A stretch of 64,000 nt of DNA from Bin5 sp022821545 (GCA_963664085.2 CAXXLO010000002.1:2170001-2234000), one strand, 5' to 3'; shown: positions 52,619 through 62,192, numbered from the stretch's first letter. Translations and numbers: made by a program. Notes: generated by a model from the letters alone, not told the origin.

Positions 52619-54127
52619 AAACTCACGATACGATCGCTCGCACTCAGTGCGCTTGTCCTTTCCGCCGTTTTCGCGGCCCTCTATTTCGCGCGCCCTTCCA
52701 ACCGGCTTGACATCGCCTTCCCCGAGCCAGGCGCAGGCAAGCCCGCCTCCCAGACGGCAAGTGATGCCGTTGCCGTTGGCCTTGCCCCGCCCGTTCTCGT
52801 CGCAACGGCCGGCTCCGACCGCATCACCATCAGCTGGGCGCCCGTCGTGGGCGCCGCCTCCTACGAGATCTGGGGCCGCCAGGGCGACGACGACCCCTGG
52901 GTGCGGCTCGATGACGGCTCCCTCACACACAACGTGACCTCTCTTACCCATTCCGGCCTTACCTCGGGGGATACATACACCTACACCGGCCGCGCCGCGC
53001 CCGCTGCCGGCGAGCTGAGCGACTGGGCCGGCGAGATTGAAGCCACCGTTTCCCACATCCCGACGCTGAGCGCCGCGGCCTCCGCCGGCCGCATCGAGCT
53101 CAGCTGGACAAGCGTGGCCGGCGCCGACAGCTACCAGCTGATCATGTGGACCGACGGCCTCAGAGGCTGGGAACGCATCGGCGACCCCATCACCGGCGCC
53201 ACCACCTCCTATACCCACGACAGCCTTACCGAGCTCAACACCTACCACTACCGCGTCAGGGCCGTGATCGACGAAGAGGAGGGCGAATACTCCGATTCCG
53301 TGAGCGAAATCCCCGTCCGCCCCGCCGCGCCCACCCTCACCACCGCCGCCGGCACCGGCCAGATCGAGCTCAACTGGACCGCGGTCACCGACGCCGAAAG
53401 CTACCGCCTCATCACCTGGACCGACGGCCAGACCGCCTGGAAACGCATCGGCGATCCCCTTTCCAGCACCACCACCTCCTACACCCACACCGGTCTCGTC
53501 GCCGGAAGGACCTACTACTATCGCGTCAGCGCCGTGATCCACGGCATCGAGGGCGCCTGGACCGAATCGGTCAGCGGTATTCCCGCGGCCCCGCCCGCGC
53601 CGGTTCTGACCGCGAGCGCCTCCATCGGCCAGGTCGATCTGAGCTGGACCGCCGTCACCGGCGCCGGCGGCCACATCCTCATCGTCTGGACCGACGCCCA
53701 AAACGCCTGGGTCCGCATCGGCGATCCCCTTGCCGGCGATACCACCTCCTACACACACACCGGCCTCTCCGCCGGGCAGACCTACTACTACCGCGTCGCC
53801 GCCGTCGTCGACGGCACCGAGGGCGCCTGGTCGAATTCGCCCAGCGTCGTTCCCGGCGCCACATTTATGCCCGGCCTGGTCGCAAACACCTCTGCCCAAC
53901 GCATCGATCTGAGCTGGAGTGAAGTCACCGGCGCGGGCAGCTACCAGCTCATCATGTGGAGCCCGGGGCAGACCGGCTGGGAACGCATCGGTGGTTCCCT
54001 GTCTTCCGGGACGACCTCCTATTCCCATACCGGACTTACGGCCGGCAACACCTACTACTACCGCGTCAGATCCGTAATCGACGGCACAGAGGGCCCCTGG
54101 TCGGAGGAGGTCGACGCCGTCCCCTGA
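52616..54127 (+). CDS. Surface protein with five fibronectin type III-like repeats
   Basis: A 503-residue protein with an N-terminal signal or anchor helix (residues ~5-24, RSLALSALVLSAVFAALYFA) and a short linker. Five repeats of about 87 residues start near residues 57, 146, 233, 321 and 408. Each follows the FN3 pattern: IxLSWTxVxGAxSY, then W, then TSYTHTGLxxGxTYYYRVxAVxDGxEGxWS. Repeats 2-5 are close to one another, indicating recent internal duplication; the first is divergent. No enzyme domain is seen. It is likely exported and involved in adhesion or carbohydrate contact. Confidence 0.8.
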   Translation: MKLTIRSLALSALVLSAVFAALYFARPSNRLDIAFPEPGAGKPASQTASDAVAVGLAPPVLVATAGSDRITISWAPVVGAASYEIWGRQGDDDPWVRLDDGSLTHNVTSLTHSGLTSGDTYTYTGRAAPAAGELSDWAGEIEATVSHIPTLSAAASAGRIELSWTSVAGADSYQLIMWTDGLRGWERIGDPITGATTSYTHDSLTELNTYHYRVRAVIDEEEGEYSDSVSEIPVRPAAPTLTTAAGTGQIELNWTAVTDAESYRLITWTDGQTAWKRIGDPLSSTTTSYTHTGLVAGRTYYYRVSAVIHGIEGAWTESVSGIPAAPPAPVLTASASIGQVDLSWTAVTGAGGHILIVWTDAQNAWVRIGDPLAGDTTSYTHTGLSAGQTYYYRVAAVVDGTEGAWSNSPSVVPGATFMPGLVANTSAQRIDLSWSEVTGAGSYQLIMWSPGQTGWERIGGSLSSGTTSYSHTGLTAGNTYYYRVRSVIDGTEGPWSEEVDAVP

Positions 54128-54160
54128 CATCCCCTGGCATCCCCTGACATCCCTTGCAAT
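54121..54160. repeat. 10-bp tandem array over the FN3 gene stop, four copies
   Basis: CCCCTGACAT, CCCCTGGCAT, CCCCTGACAT and CCCTTGCAAT occupy 54121-54160. The stop codon TGA (54125-54127) lies within the first unit. Confidence 0.85.
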
Positions 54161-54185
54161 CCCCATTCCCTAAATGGGGATTGCA
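54155..54185 (+). terminator. Hairpin after the FN3 gene (terminator-like, no T-run)
   Basis: TGCAATCCCCATT and AATGGGGATTGCA form a perfect 13-bp stem with a 5-base loop. The absence of a T-run makes simple intrinsic termination uncertain. A TATAAT at 54362-54367 may be the -10 for the efflux operon that follows. No gene is seen between 54128 and 54430. Confidence 0.6.
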
Positions 54186-54430
54186 TTACAGAGCCTTTCC
54201 TCCACCGGCAGTACACTGGCATACATCGGACACTGGGATACACCGGCCCTCCGGGACGCGAAACCACCGTCCCCGAATTCCGTACAACATTAAGAGGACC
54301 GGCAAACGCATGGTTGTCCCGTCTGACACCCGTACGTTTCGCGTGCATCGGGTTTTGGCACTATAATTGCCCTGCCAAGCCTTTCGCTATCCGCAGTTCA
54401 AAGTTGCCTGTACGCCGGGGATGAGAAGAT

Positions 54431-55903
54431 ATGAGAAGAGTACTGATCGCGGTCGTCGCGCTCGCCGTTGTCGCCGCCGTCGGCTGGTTCGGCCTCCAGC
54501 GCTTCCAGGAGCGCCGCGCCGCCCTCGACGAAGAGCCCAGCTACGAGACCGTTACCGTCGAACGCGGCTCCATCAGCAGTACCGTCAGCGCCACCGGCAG
54601 CATCGAACCCGAAGCCGAAGTCGCCCTCTCCTTCCGGGCCAGCGGCCGCGTCGAGCAGGTGCTCGTATCGGTCGGCCAGCCCGTGGAGTCCGGCCAGATC
54701 CTCGCCCAGCTGGACGTCACCGACGCCTCCCTCGCCCTCGAACAGGCCGAAGTCTCTCTCCTGATCAGCCGCGCCCAGCTCGACAAGCTGGAAAAGCCGC
54801 CCTCAGACTCCGACGTCATCGCGGCCCAGGCCAACGTAACCGTCGCCCAGGCCAGCGTCGCCAGCTCCGAGGCGGCCCTCGCCAGCGCCCAGGCCAGCTA
54901 CCGCCAGCTCCTCGCCGGCGCCTCCCCCGAAGAGATCGCCGTCCAGGAATCACAGGTCCGCCAGGCCGCCGTCAACGTGCGCCAGGCACAGAGCGCCTAC
55001 GACGGTGTCAAAAACTTCCCCGACGCCGGCGCCTCGCCCCAGGCCGTCCAGCTTGAGCAGATGACCATCACCTTTGAAGTCGCACAGGCACAGCTCGCCC
55101 TCACCCAGCGCGGCGCCGACCAGGCCCAGATCGCGGCCGCGCTCGCACAGATCGCACAGGCCGAGCTCGGCGTCCGCCAGGCCCGCAGCAACCTGCTCGT
55201 CGCCCAGGACGCCGTCGACTCCCTCATCGAAGGACCCTCCCAGGAGGACCTCGACATCGCCCGCGCCCAGGTGCGCCAGGCCGAGCTAAGCAAACGCCAG
55301 GCCGAGAACACCCTCAACAACGCCATGCTCTACGCCCCCATAAACAGCGTCGTCAGCCAGGTCAACCTGCGCCAGGGCGAGCTCTACGGCGGCGCGCTGC
55401 CCGCCATCGTTCTCACCGACCTCGACAGCTACCACATGACCGTTCTCGTCGACGAGCTCGACGTCCGCCAGGTCCAGGTCGGCCAGACCGTCCGCCTCAG
55501 CCTCGACGCCCTCCCTGACGCCGACATCACCGGCCAGGTCGTCAAGGTGTCGCCCACCGCACGCGACATCGGCGGCGTCGTCGCCTACGAAGTCGAAATC
55601 GTGCCCGACACCACCGTCGCCCAGCTGCGCGCCGGCATGAGCGCCACCGCCATCATCACCACCGCCAGGGTCGACAACATCCTGCTCATCCCCAACCGCT
55701 ACATCCAGCTCGACCGCGAATCCGGCCGCGCCTTCGTCCAGAAGATCATCAGCGACGTTCCCACCCTCCAGGAGATCGAAATGGGCCTGCGCAACGACCG
55801 CTTCACACAGGTCCTCGCCGGCCTCGCCGAAACCGACAGCATCGCCCTTATCCGCGCCAGCAGCGAAGAACAGCTGCGCAGCGCCATCTTCGGCGGCCCT
55901 TAA
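54431..55903 (+). CDS. Efflux periplasmic adaptor/membrane fusion protein (MacA/HlyD type)
   Basis: A 490-residue adaptor. It has an N-terminal anchor helix (RVLIAVVALAVVAAVGWFGL), a split lipoyl/barrel-sandwich domain (SISSTVSATGSIEPEAEVAL and the matching MLYAPINSVVSQVNLRQGEL), a long Gln/Ala-rich coiled-coil hairpin between them (about residues 95-300, with repeated AQA and QAEL heptads) and a C-terminal beta-barrel. In MacAB systems it links the membrane ABC exporter to the outside. The coiled coil is longer than usual. It heads an operon with ATPase and permease downstream. Confidence 0.88.
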   Translation: MRRVLIAVVALAVVAAVGWFGLQRFQERRAALDEEPSYETVTVERGSISSTVSATGSIEPEAEVALSFRASGRVEQVLVSVGQPVESGQILAQLDVTDASLALEQAEVSLLISRAQLDKLEKPPSDSDVIAAQANVTVAQASVASSEAALASAQASYRQLLAGASPEEIAVQESQVRQAAVNVRQAQSAYDGVKNFPDAGASPQAVQLEQMTITFEVAQAQLALTQRGADQAQIAAALAQIAQAELGVRQARSNLLVAQDAVDSLIEGPSQEDLDIARAQVRQAELSKRQAENTLNNAMLYAPINSVVSQVNLRQGELYGGALPAIVLTDLDSYHMTVLVDELDVRQVQVGQTVRLSLDALPDADITGQVVKVSPTARDIGGVVAYEVEIVPDTTVAQLRAGMSATAIITTARVDNILLIPNRYIQLDRESGRAFVQKIISDVPTLQEIEMGLRNDRFTQVLAGLAETDSIALIRASSEEQLRSAIFGGP

Positions 55904-56014
55904 CATTGAACATATAGACAACCCTGCCCAATACGGGCCCAAACCAGCCCACCACCAGGCCAAGCGGCGACAAAACAGGAGCCCCAAGCCAACAGCTGAA
56001 AACTGAACAAAAAA

Positions 56015-56845
56015 ATGTTCAAACAGTTCTCTAACATTAACAATCCATCCCCCAACGGCTCCGACGCCCCCGCCGGCGCCGTTATCGAAGCCCTCGAACT
56101 CACCAAGACCTACACAATGGGCGACATGGAGGTGCGCGCCCTGCGCGGCGTCGATCTCAGCATCCATCTCGGCGAAATGGTCGCCATCATGGGCCCCAGC
56201 GGCAGCGGCAAGTCCACCCTCATGAACATCATCGGCTGCCTCGACGTGCCCACCTCCGGCCTCTACCGTCTCGACGGCACCGACGTCGGCGTGCTCGACG
56301 ACAACAACCTCGCCGAGATCCGCAGCCTCAAAATCGGCTTCGTCTTCCAGAGCTTCAATCTTCTCGCCCGCACCACCGCCCAGGCCAACGTCGAGCTTCC
56401 CCTCCTCTACGCCGGCATCAGCGGCCGCGAGCGCAGCGACCGCGCCGCCGAATCCCTCAACCTCGTCGGCCTCGACGACCGCCGCGACCACAAACCCAAC
56501 GAGCTCTCCGGCGGCCAGCAGCAGCGCGTCGCCATCGCCCGCGCCCTCATCAACCGCCCCAAGCTCATCCTCGCCGACGAGCCGACCGGCAATCTCGACA
56601 CCAAAACCAGCGACGAGATCATGGACCTGCTCCAGCGCCTCAACCGCGAACAGGGCATCACCATCCTCTTCGTCACGCACGACCCCGAAATCGCCGAATA
56701 CTGCAACCGCGTCATCCACTTCCGCGACGGCCGCATCGAAAGCGACGAGCGCAATCTTCCCCAAGTCGACAAGGCGCCGTCGCGCCAGGCGTACGAAGAC
56801 CTGCCGTCCAACCGCCCCACCGCCCCTGAAGAGCGATCGCTTTGA
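56015..56845 (+). CDS. ABC exporter ATPase, MacB/LolD type
   Basis: A 276-residue ATPase of the LolD/MacB branch. Walker A is GPSGSGKSTLMNIIG, the signature LSGGQQQRVAIARAL, Walker B LILADEPTGNLD, and the H-loop LFVTHDPEIAEYC. It has a ~25-residue N-terminal extension and a short acidic/basic tail. It would drive the FtsX-type permease at 57831, from which it is separated by a Uma2 gene. The ribosome-binding site is weak. Confidence 0.92.
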   Translation: MFKQFSNINNPSPNGSDAPAGAVIEALELTKTYTMGDMEVRALRGVDLSIHLGEMVAIMGPSGSGKSTLMNIIGCLDVPTSGLYRLDGTDVGVLDDNNLAEIRSLKIGFVFQSFNLLARTTAQANVELPLLYAGISGRERSDRAAESLNLVGLDDRRDHKPNELSGGQQQRVAIARALINRPKLILADEPTGNLDTKTSDEIMDLLQRLNREQGITILFVTHDPEIAEYCNRVIHFRDGRIESDERNLPQVDKAPSRQAYEDLPSNRPTAPEERSL

Positions 56846-56889
56846 GAACGCCTTTCCCGCACTGCGCAGAAGCGAGTTGAGGAGAGAGC

Positions 56890-57804
56890 ATGGAACCGAC
56901 AGATACGGCCCCTGGCACGCCGCAGACAAAGGCCAATCCCACCCAATCGCACGCGTCCGCCCGGACAGCAGCCGGCGCGGCCTCCAGCCGCCCGGTCGAC
57001 AGCTCCCTCCCCGCTCGCAAGGGGCGCGTCCTGCCCTCTGCGCCCGATGACGGCCGCCGTGTCACCCTGGAAGAGTACTGGGCCAAGTGGTATGAAAGTC
57101 CCTACCCTGACATCGACGTCAGCTATGAATGGAACAACGGCAAACTGGCGGCAAAACCCTTGGCCAATAAGCCTCAGCTCGACCTCGGCAGCTGGTTCTT
57201 CGAGCTACTGCGCCGCTACCTGGCGACGCACAAAATCGCAGACCTGATCAATATGGAGACCGGCTTTCTGTTGACAATGGAAGATGCTGCCGAACCGTCC
57301 GGGACTCGCCAGGCCGTACGCAAGCCCGATATCGGCGTTATACTGCACTCCAACCCGGTCCCCTGGGGGCGTATCGACCAGCGCTCCTATGCAGGGGTCT
57401 GCGACGCCGTAGTCGAATTTCTCTCCGATTCCACGCCGGCGGAGGTGTTGCGCGACACGGAAGAAAAGAAGCGGGACTACGCCCTGGCCGGGGTGAAGGA
57501 GTACACTATTCTCGACCCCAGCGGTGAACACATGCGCTTCTACCGTCTTGCCCCGCAAGGCAATTACGAAGATATCGATCCCGACGCCGCCGGCGTGGTC
57601 CACTCGGAGGTGCTGCCCGGTTTCCGTTTCCGGCATGAGGATCTGCGGCGGCTGCGGGACCTGGAGGCGTTGGGCCTGGACGAAGTTTATTCCGGGTACG
57701 TCATACCCGCCTATCAGGCCGCCGTCAACAGGGCCGAGCAGGCCGAAAAACGGGTACAAGCCCTTGAAGCCGAGCTGGCCCGCCTGCGCCGGGAACGCTC
57801 CTGA
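56890..57804 (+). CDS. Uma2 family endonuclease-like protein, copy 1 (inside efflux operon)
   Basis: A 304-residue protein of the Uma2 (DUF820) family with a PD-(D/E)xK nuclease-like fold. The core is VTLEEYWAKWYESPYPDIDV with YEWNNGKL, then RKPDIGVIL (catalytic Asp), AVVEFLSDST and KKRDYALAGVKEYTILDP (Lys and Tyr). The first ~50 residues are low complexity. The C-terminus is a charged coiled coil (NRAEQAEKRVQALEAELARL). Family function is unproven; members are often multiplied in cyanobacteria and Chloroflexota. GGAGAG precedes the ATG. It sits between the ATPase and permease of an exporter, an odd place that suggests insertion. Confidence 0.85.
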   Translation: MEPTDTAPGTPQTKANPTQSHASARTAAGAASSRPVDSSLPARKGRVLPSAPDDGRRVTLEEYWAKWYESPYPDIDVSYEWNNGKLAAKPLANKPQLDLGSWFFELLRRYLATHKIADLINMETGFLLTMEDAAEPSGTRQAVRKPDIGVILHSNPVPWGRIDQRSYAGVCDAVVEFLSDSTPAEVLRDTEEKKRDYALAGVKEYTILDPSGEHMRFYRLAPQGNYEDIDPDAAGVVHSEVLPGFRFRHEDLRRLRDLEALGLDEVYSGYVIPAYQAAVNRAEQAEKRVQALEAELARLRRERS

Positions 57805-57830
57805 ACAGAAAATAAGCCATAATAAAAGTC

Positions 57831-59072
57831 ATGTCTTTCTACGAATCCGTCCGCGTCGCCATGCTCGCCCTCGCAGCCAACAAGCTGCGTTCCATTCTGA
57901 CCATGCTCGGCATCATCATCGGGGTCAGCGCCGTCATCGCGCTTATGAGCATCGGCCGCGGCGTCGAAAAATTCTTTGTCGAACAGTTCACCAGCCTCGG
58001 CGCCAACCTGCTCTACGTCTTCCCCGGCCAGCTCAGCGACGGCCCGCCCGGCGAACGCGACCTGGGCGTCCTCACCCTCGGCGACAGCTACGCGATCGGC
58101 AATCCGCTGCGCGTCCCCGACGTCAGCGCCGTCGCGCCCGAAGTGCGCGGCAATGCCCTCGTCGCCAGATCGGGCAACGATATGAACGTCTCCGTCAGCG
58201 GCGTCACCGCCAGCTACCTGGACGCCCTCTCCGGCGAGGCCGCCATCGGCGTCTTCCTCACCGATACCGACGTCGAAGAGCGCTCCCGCGTCGTCGTCAT
58301 CGGCTCCGACGTCTTCGGCAAACTCTTCGAACCGGACGAGGACCCCCTCGAACAGACGATTCGCGTCAACAACATTCTCTTCCGCGTCATCGGCGTCATG
58401 GAAGAACGCGGCGCCGGCGTCGGCGGCGCCAACCTTGACGAAATGATCTTCATCCCCCTCACTACCGTCCAGGACCGCCTCTTCCGCCGCCGCACCGTCA
58501 GCGGGGAATACCAGGTCGATATCATCTACGCCTCCGTCGTCTCCGAAGACCGCATGGAGGCCGCGCAGGAGCAGATCGCCGAGCTCCTGCGCGAACGCCA
58601 CAACATCTCCTTCAGCGGCGAAGACGACTTCGCCATCATCAACCAGTCCGACCTCATCTCCATCTTCGGCGACATCCTCGGCGCCTTGACCCTCTTCCTC
58701 AGCGCCATCGCCTTCATCAGCCTTGTCGTCGGCGGCATCGGCATCATGAACATCATGCTCGTCAGCGTCACCGAGCGGACGCGGGAGATCGGCCTGCGCA
58801 AAGCGGTCGGCGCAAAACGCCGCAACGTCCTCGGCCAGTTCCTTATCGAAGCCGTCACCCTCGCCCTCATCGGCGGCATGCTCGGCATCGCCCTCGGAGC
58901 CGGCGGGGCCGTCGCCGCCACGTCCTTCGTCGACAACTTCAGCGCCGTCGTCGGCCTCGACGCCATCGCCATCTCCATCCTCTTCTCCATGGCCGTCGGC
59001 CTCTTCTTCGGCATCTATCCCGCCTACCGCGCCAGCCGCCTCAACCCGATCGACGCCCTCCGCTATGAATAA
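57831..59072 (+). CDS. ABC exporter permease, MacB/FtsX type
   Basis: A 413-residue membrane protein with four transmembrane segments: one at about 20-42, then a large extracytoplasmic MacB-type domain (45-285), then three helices at about 290-400. Markers are NKLRSILTMLGIIIGVSAVI at the N-terminus, VGGIGIMNIMLVSVTERTREIGLRKAVGA in two parts around residues 303-330, and IYPAYRASRLNPIDALRYE at the end. Together with the adaptor and ATPase it forms an efflux or lipoprotein/peptide export machine. Its stop overlaps the ATG of the next frame by 8 bases. Confidence 0.92.
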   Translation: MSFYESVRVAMLALAANKLRSILTMLGIIIGVSAVIALMSIGRGVEKFFVEQFTSLGANLLYVFPGQLSDGPPGERDLGVLTLGDSYAIGNPLRVPDVSAVAPEVRGNALVARSGNDMNVSVSGVTASYLDALSGEAAIGVFLTDTDVEERSRVVVIGSDVFGKLFEPDEDPLEQTIRVNNILFRVIGVMEERGAGVGGANLDEMIFIPLTTVQDRLFRRRTVSGEYQVDIIYASVVSEDRMEAAQEQIAELLRERHNISFSGEDDFAIINQSDLISIFGDILGALTLFLSAIAFISLVVGGIGIMNIMLVSVTERTREIGLRKAVGAKRRNVLGQFLIEAVTLALIGGMLGIALGAGGAVAATSFVDNFSAVVGLDAIAISILFSMAVGLFFGIYPAYRASRLNPIDALRYE

Positions 59073-60062
59073 CTCATTGCCGCCGTTCCCCGCCGTTCCC
59101 TGCTGCTCTCAGCCTTCTCCTCCTCGCCCTCCTCCTCTCCGCCTGCGGCCGCCGCCCCGGCGAACCCACACCCCTGCCCCCCGGCACGCCCGTCGCCCAG
59201 CCCACCCCCGACTTCAGCGCCCTCGCCCAGCCCGACGGCGCCACCGAAAGCAGTACCGACGGCGGCGCCCAGGCCCTCCGCACGCGCCTCGCCCAGCAGC
59301 GCGCCGGGGAAACCTCGACCGCCGCATCCCCCCCGCCCGCCGCTGCGACCGCAACCCCCGCCGTTCTTCTCGACCGCAGCCTTGACGTATTCAACCGGCC
59401 CAACGCCCTTGGCATCCTGTCCGGCGGCGGTTTCCTCTACGCCGCGCCCGGCGGCGCCGTACGCGCCAACCTCCAGGCCGGCGCAACCCTCACGATCACC
59501 GGCCGTTCCGCCGACGGGGCCTGGTTCGCCGCCTACCTTGCCGACGGCACGGCAGGATGGGTGCCCGCCGCCCAGGTGCGCGTCTTCGGCGACGCGGCCG
59601 AACTCGAAGTCGTTCAGGAATCCCTCGGCCCCGCGGTCGTCGCCACCCTCATCGCCCAGGCCAGCCAGCCGCAGACCCCCATCACCCTCGCCAGCCCCAC
59701 CCCTCCCGCCCCATCCACAGCCGTCCATCCGCCCATCCGCAGCCCCCACTGCCGCCGATCCTGCCGCCGACTCCACTGCCCCATCAGCTGCCGATCCTGC
59801 CGCCGCTGAAATAGCCGGCCCTGCCCTCACCGTCACCGTCGAAGGCGCCAACCTGCGCGCCGGCCCCGGCACCGGCTACCCCGTCGTCGGCGTCCTCTAC
59901 CGGGAAGAAACCGCCGCCCTCCTCGGCCGCAACCAGGCCGGCGACTGGCTCCAGCTTCAACGCCCCGACGGCCCCGCCTGGATCTTCGCCCCCCTCGTCC
60001 AAACAACCGTGCCCATCGCCGACCTCCCCCCCATCGACCCGCCCCCCACCCCGCAACCCTGA
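59065..60062 (+). pseudogene. SH3-domain lipoprotein broken by two frameshifts
   Basis: The pieces of one lipoprotein are spread over three frames. An ATG at 59065 overlaps the permease stop. The lipobox (SLLLLALLLSACG) and a first SH3-like domain (AAPGGAVRANLQAGATLTIT, DGTAGWVPAAQVRVFG) are in a second frame that has no ATG, GTG or TTG start before the lipobox. A second SH3b domain (VEGANLRAGPGTGYPVVGVL, then LQLQRPDGPAWIFA) is in a third frame ending at 60062. The second shift lies in the Pro/Ala-rich stretch at about 59690-59765. This is either a decayed gene or assembly indels in C-rich DNA. Its place suggests an accessory to the exporter. Confidence 0.7.
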
Positions 60063-60068
60063 CCGCTC

Positions 60069-60116
60069 CCCGCCCTTCCTTTACCCCCCAGGTCGTGCTA
60101 AAATCCCTCACGCAGA
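60069..60116 (+). repeat. 48-bp exact direct repeat, copy A (Uma2 upstream region)
   Basis: The segment is identical to 62480-62527. It includes a candidate promoter (TTCCTT, 17-base spacer, TAAAAT at 60099-60104) and precedes the Uma2 gene at 60159, as the second copy precedes the Uma2 gene at 62569. Confidence 0.9.
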
Positions 60117-60158
60117 CAGGAATGCCGGCCGGGCGTTCGTTATGTCAGAGGAGGGAGC

Positions 60159-60992
60159 ATGGTGACGATAAAGGCGCCGCGTGACGCGCCGCTGAACCGG
60201 ACAACCACAGCCCAGGGCAACCGCTATGCGCCCGATCATGGGCGCCGGGTCAGCAAAGAGGAGTACTGGGCCAGATGGTACGAAAACCCCTACCCGGACA
60301 TGGACGTCAGCTACGAATGGAACAACGGCATCCTGGAGGCCAAACCCTTGCCCAACGCGCCCCAGCTCAGACAATATGGCTGGTTCTACACTCTCTTGTT
60401 CTGCTATATTCAGAGCCATCCCATTGCCGAATTGATCAATCTGGAGACGGGCGTCAGTATGACGGTACTCGACGCCAGTGAACCGTCGGGGAAGTGGGAG
60501 GTGGTGTACAAGCCTGACATTGGGGTGGTTCTGAACGAGAATCCGGCGCCGTGGGGCGCGGTAGAGCTGCGGGCCTTTGAAGGGGTATGCGACATGATAG
60601 TGGAGGAGGTGTCGGATTCGACGCTGGCGGAGGTGCGGCGGGACACGGAGGAGAAGAGGAGAGGCTACGCCTTAGCCGGGGTGAAGGAGTATTTCATCCT
60701 TGACCCTGAAGACCGCTACATGCGCTTTTACCGGCTGACCGCCGCCCGGCGCTATGCGGAGATCCGGCCCGACGCGGCGGGTGTAATCGGTTCGCAGGTA
60801 CTGCCCGGCTTTCAGTTTCGGCGGACGGACCTGCTCAGTTTGCCGGACCAGGAAGAACTGGCACTGGACGAAATATACGCGGGTTATGTCATCCCCGGCT
60901 ATCGTGACGCTGTGAACAGGGCCGAAGAGGCGGAAGAACAGATAGAAGCCTTGAAAGCCGAAATCGCTCGACTGCGCCAAGACCGAACCTGA
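60159..60992 (+). CDS. Uma2 family endonuclease-like protein, copy 2
   Basis: A 277-residue intact Uma2 protein. The core is VSKEEYWARWYENPYPDMDV, YKPDIGVVLN (Asp), MIVEEVSDSTLAEV and KRRGYALAGVKEYFILDPED, and the C-terminus is a short coiled coil (NRAEEAEEQIEALKAEIARL). GGAGGGAG precedes the ATG. It is more similar to the broken copy at 62569 than to the copy at 56890: they share YEWNNGILEAKPLPN and a 48-bp upstream repeat. Predicted PD-(D/E)xK nuclease; target unknown. Confidence 0.85.
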   Translation: MVTIKAPRDAPLNRTTTAQGNRYAPDHGRRVSKEEYWARWYENPYPDMDVSYEWNNGILEAKPLPNAPQLRQYGWFYTLLFCYIQSHPIAELINLETGVSMTVLDASEPSGKWEVVYKPDIGVVLNENPAPWGAVELRAFEGVCDMIVEEVSDSTLAEVRRDTEEKRRGYALAGVKEYFILDPEDRYMRFYRLTAARRYAEIRPDAAGVIGSQVLPGFQFRRTDLLSLPDQEELALDEIYAGYVIPGYRDAVNRAEEAEEQIEALKAEIARLRQDRT

Positions 60993-61070
60993 TCTCGGAC
61001 AGGGATTTCGGCCGGCGTTCGTTATGGGCTGGACGGAGGAAGTAACCGTGATAAACCGATAGGGGGACGT

Positions 61071-61226
61071 ATGGAAGGCTTAGGTCTGTTCATAGAGGAC
61101 TATGTCGAGCCGGTATTGCAGACCTTACACTTCATAGGTATCGGTATAGGCCCTGCAATTGAAGCACTGATCGACTTTGTGCTGAGTATTATGACGCTCT
61201 TTTCGGGACTGGCGGGCGGCGGATAG
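61071..61226 (+). CDS. Short hydrophobic 51-residue protein
   Basis: The frame starts MEGLGLFIEDYVEPVLQTLH and ends MTLFSGLAGGG. The middle (residues ~18-46) is hydrophobic, compatible with one membrane helix. AGGGGG lies 4 bases before the ATG. It is directly upstream (40 bp) of the YIP1-like membrane protein in less GC-rich DNA. The preceding gap (61004-61056) resembles the leader of the Uma2 gene, perhaps a scar of another copy. Function unknown. Confidence 0.45.
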   Translation: MEGLGLFIEDYVEPVLQTLHFIGIGIGPAIEALIDFVLSIMTLFSGLAGGG

Positions 61227-61266
61227 GGTACAATCAGGGGAATCTTGTGAAAACCAGAATAGTCCT

Positions 61267-62094
61267 ATGTTGAAGATGTGGGTGACTGTTCTGACCAGGC
61301 CTAACGCAGAAGTGTTTGCTTCTGTACGGGATAAGCCTTCTGCGAGCCTGTTAAACGCACTAGCGTGGATGTTTATTGCGTCTGTAGTGGGAGGTCTGAT
61401 CGTTTTTGCGAGAGAGCAGCTGATAGAGATGTGGGTAATTCCGGGACCGGAAATGGAGTGGCCCCCGCCGTCAAAATTCAGATTAGAACTCTCAAAAATC
61501 TGGAGCAACTATGCGGTTGCGATCAGTAGGTGGAAGTTTGGAATCACACAGCTCTTTGGTGAATGGTGGCGTGATTCCGGTCTCTACGCCATTGGCTATG
61601 CGTACGCGGATTCCCTTGTAAAATTTTTAGGGCCTAGTCTCTCGACCATCCGATGGGACAAAATGTTATTGAGTCCTGTCTATTTCATGGTAAAGGTGAG
61701 CGTTTACCATTTCATTGCAAGGTTTTTGGGTGGACGAGGGAAGTTTGCCCGCTTCGCTTTCGTCGTGGCTGCATTTAGCGCACCGTTGACCGTTCTGATA
61801 CCTCTCCTGGGCTATCTGGCTCTGATAGGTGTCGGTCTCGCGACTGCCCTGCCAAATGTATCGCACATGACAGGACAATACTGGTTCTACGACATCCAGT
61901 TTTATGTCAACACGAGTTTCTATTTCATTTTGCCAGTGTGCTGGCTGTTCCTGATGTTTCTGGCAGCGAAGGTTACGTATGGTATGGAATCGTGGCGCTC
62001 AGTTCTTGTTGTGGTGACTGCGAGGGAACTGATCGTGGCAAGCAAAATCATCGCCCTTCACGGACTACTGCTTGGCTTGTTTGTTAGTATTTGA
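61267..62094 (+). CDS. YIP1-family-like membrane protein
   Basis: A 275-residue protein with about five hydrophobic segments (near 28-48, 137-155, 160-195, 215-240 and 250-273). The opening WVTVLTRPNAEVFASVRDKP followed by a membrane pair is typical of bacterial Yip1-domain proteins, whose role is unknown. The codon use is more AT-rich than in the flanking Uma2 genes. A TACAAT at 61231-61236 could be a -10 element. No strong ribosome-binding site. Confidence 0.65.
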   Translation: MLKMWVTVLTRPNAEVFASVRDKPSASLLNALAWMFIASVVGGLIVFAREQLIEMWVIPGPEMEWPPPSKFRLELSKIWSNYAVAISRWKFGITQLFGEWWRDSGLYAIGYAYADSLVKFLGPSLSTIRWDKMLLSPVYFMVKVSVYHFIARFLGGRGKFARFAFVVAAFSAPLTVLIPLLGYLALIGVGLATALPNVSHMTGQYWFYDIQFYVNTSFYFILPVCWLFLMFLAAKVTYGMESWRSVLVVVTARELIVASKIIALHGLLLGLFVSI

Positions 62095-62192
62095 CAGAGC
62101 GACCAGTGACCTGCCCCCGACGTTTGTACCATCCGTTATGTTAGTCCGACAAGCACGGGGACAGGGTCGGCAGGCAAGAGGGCCTCAGGCGC

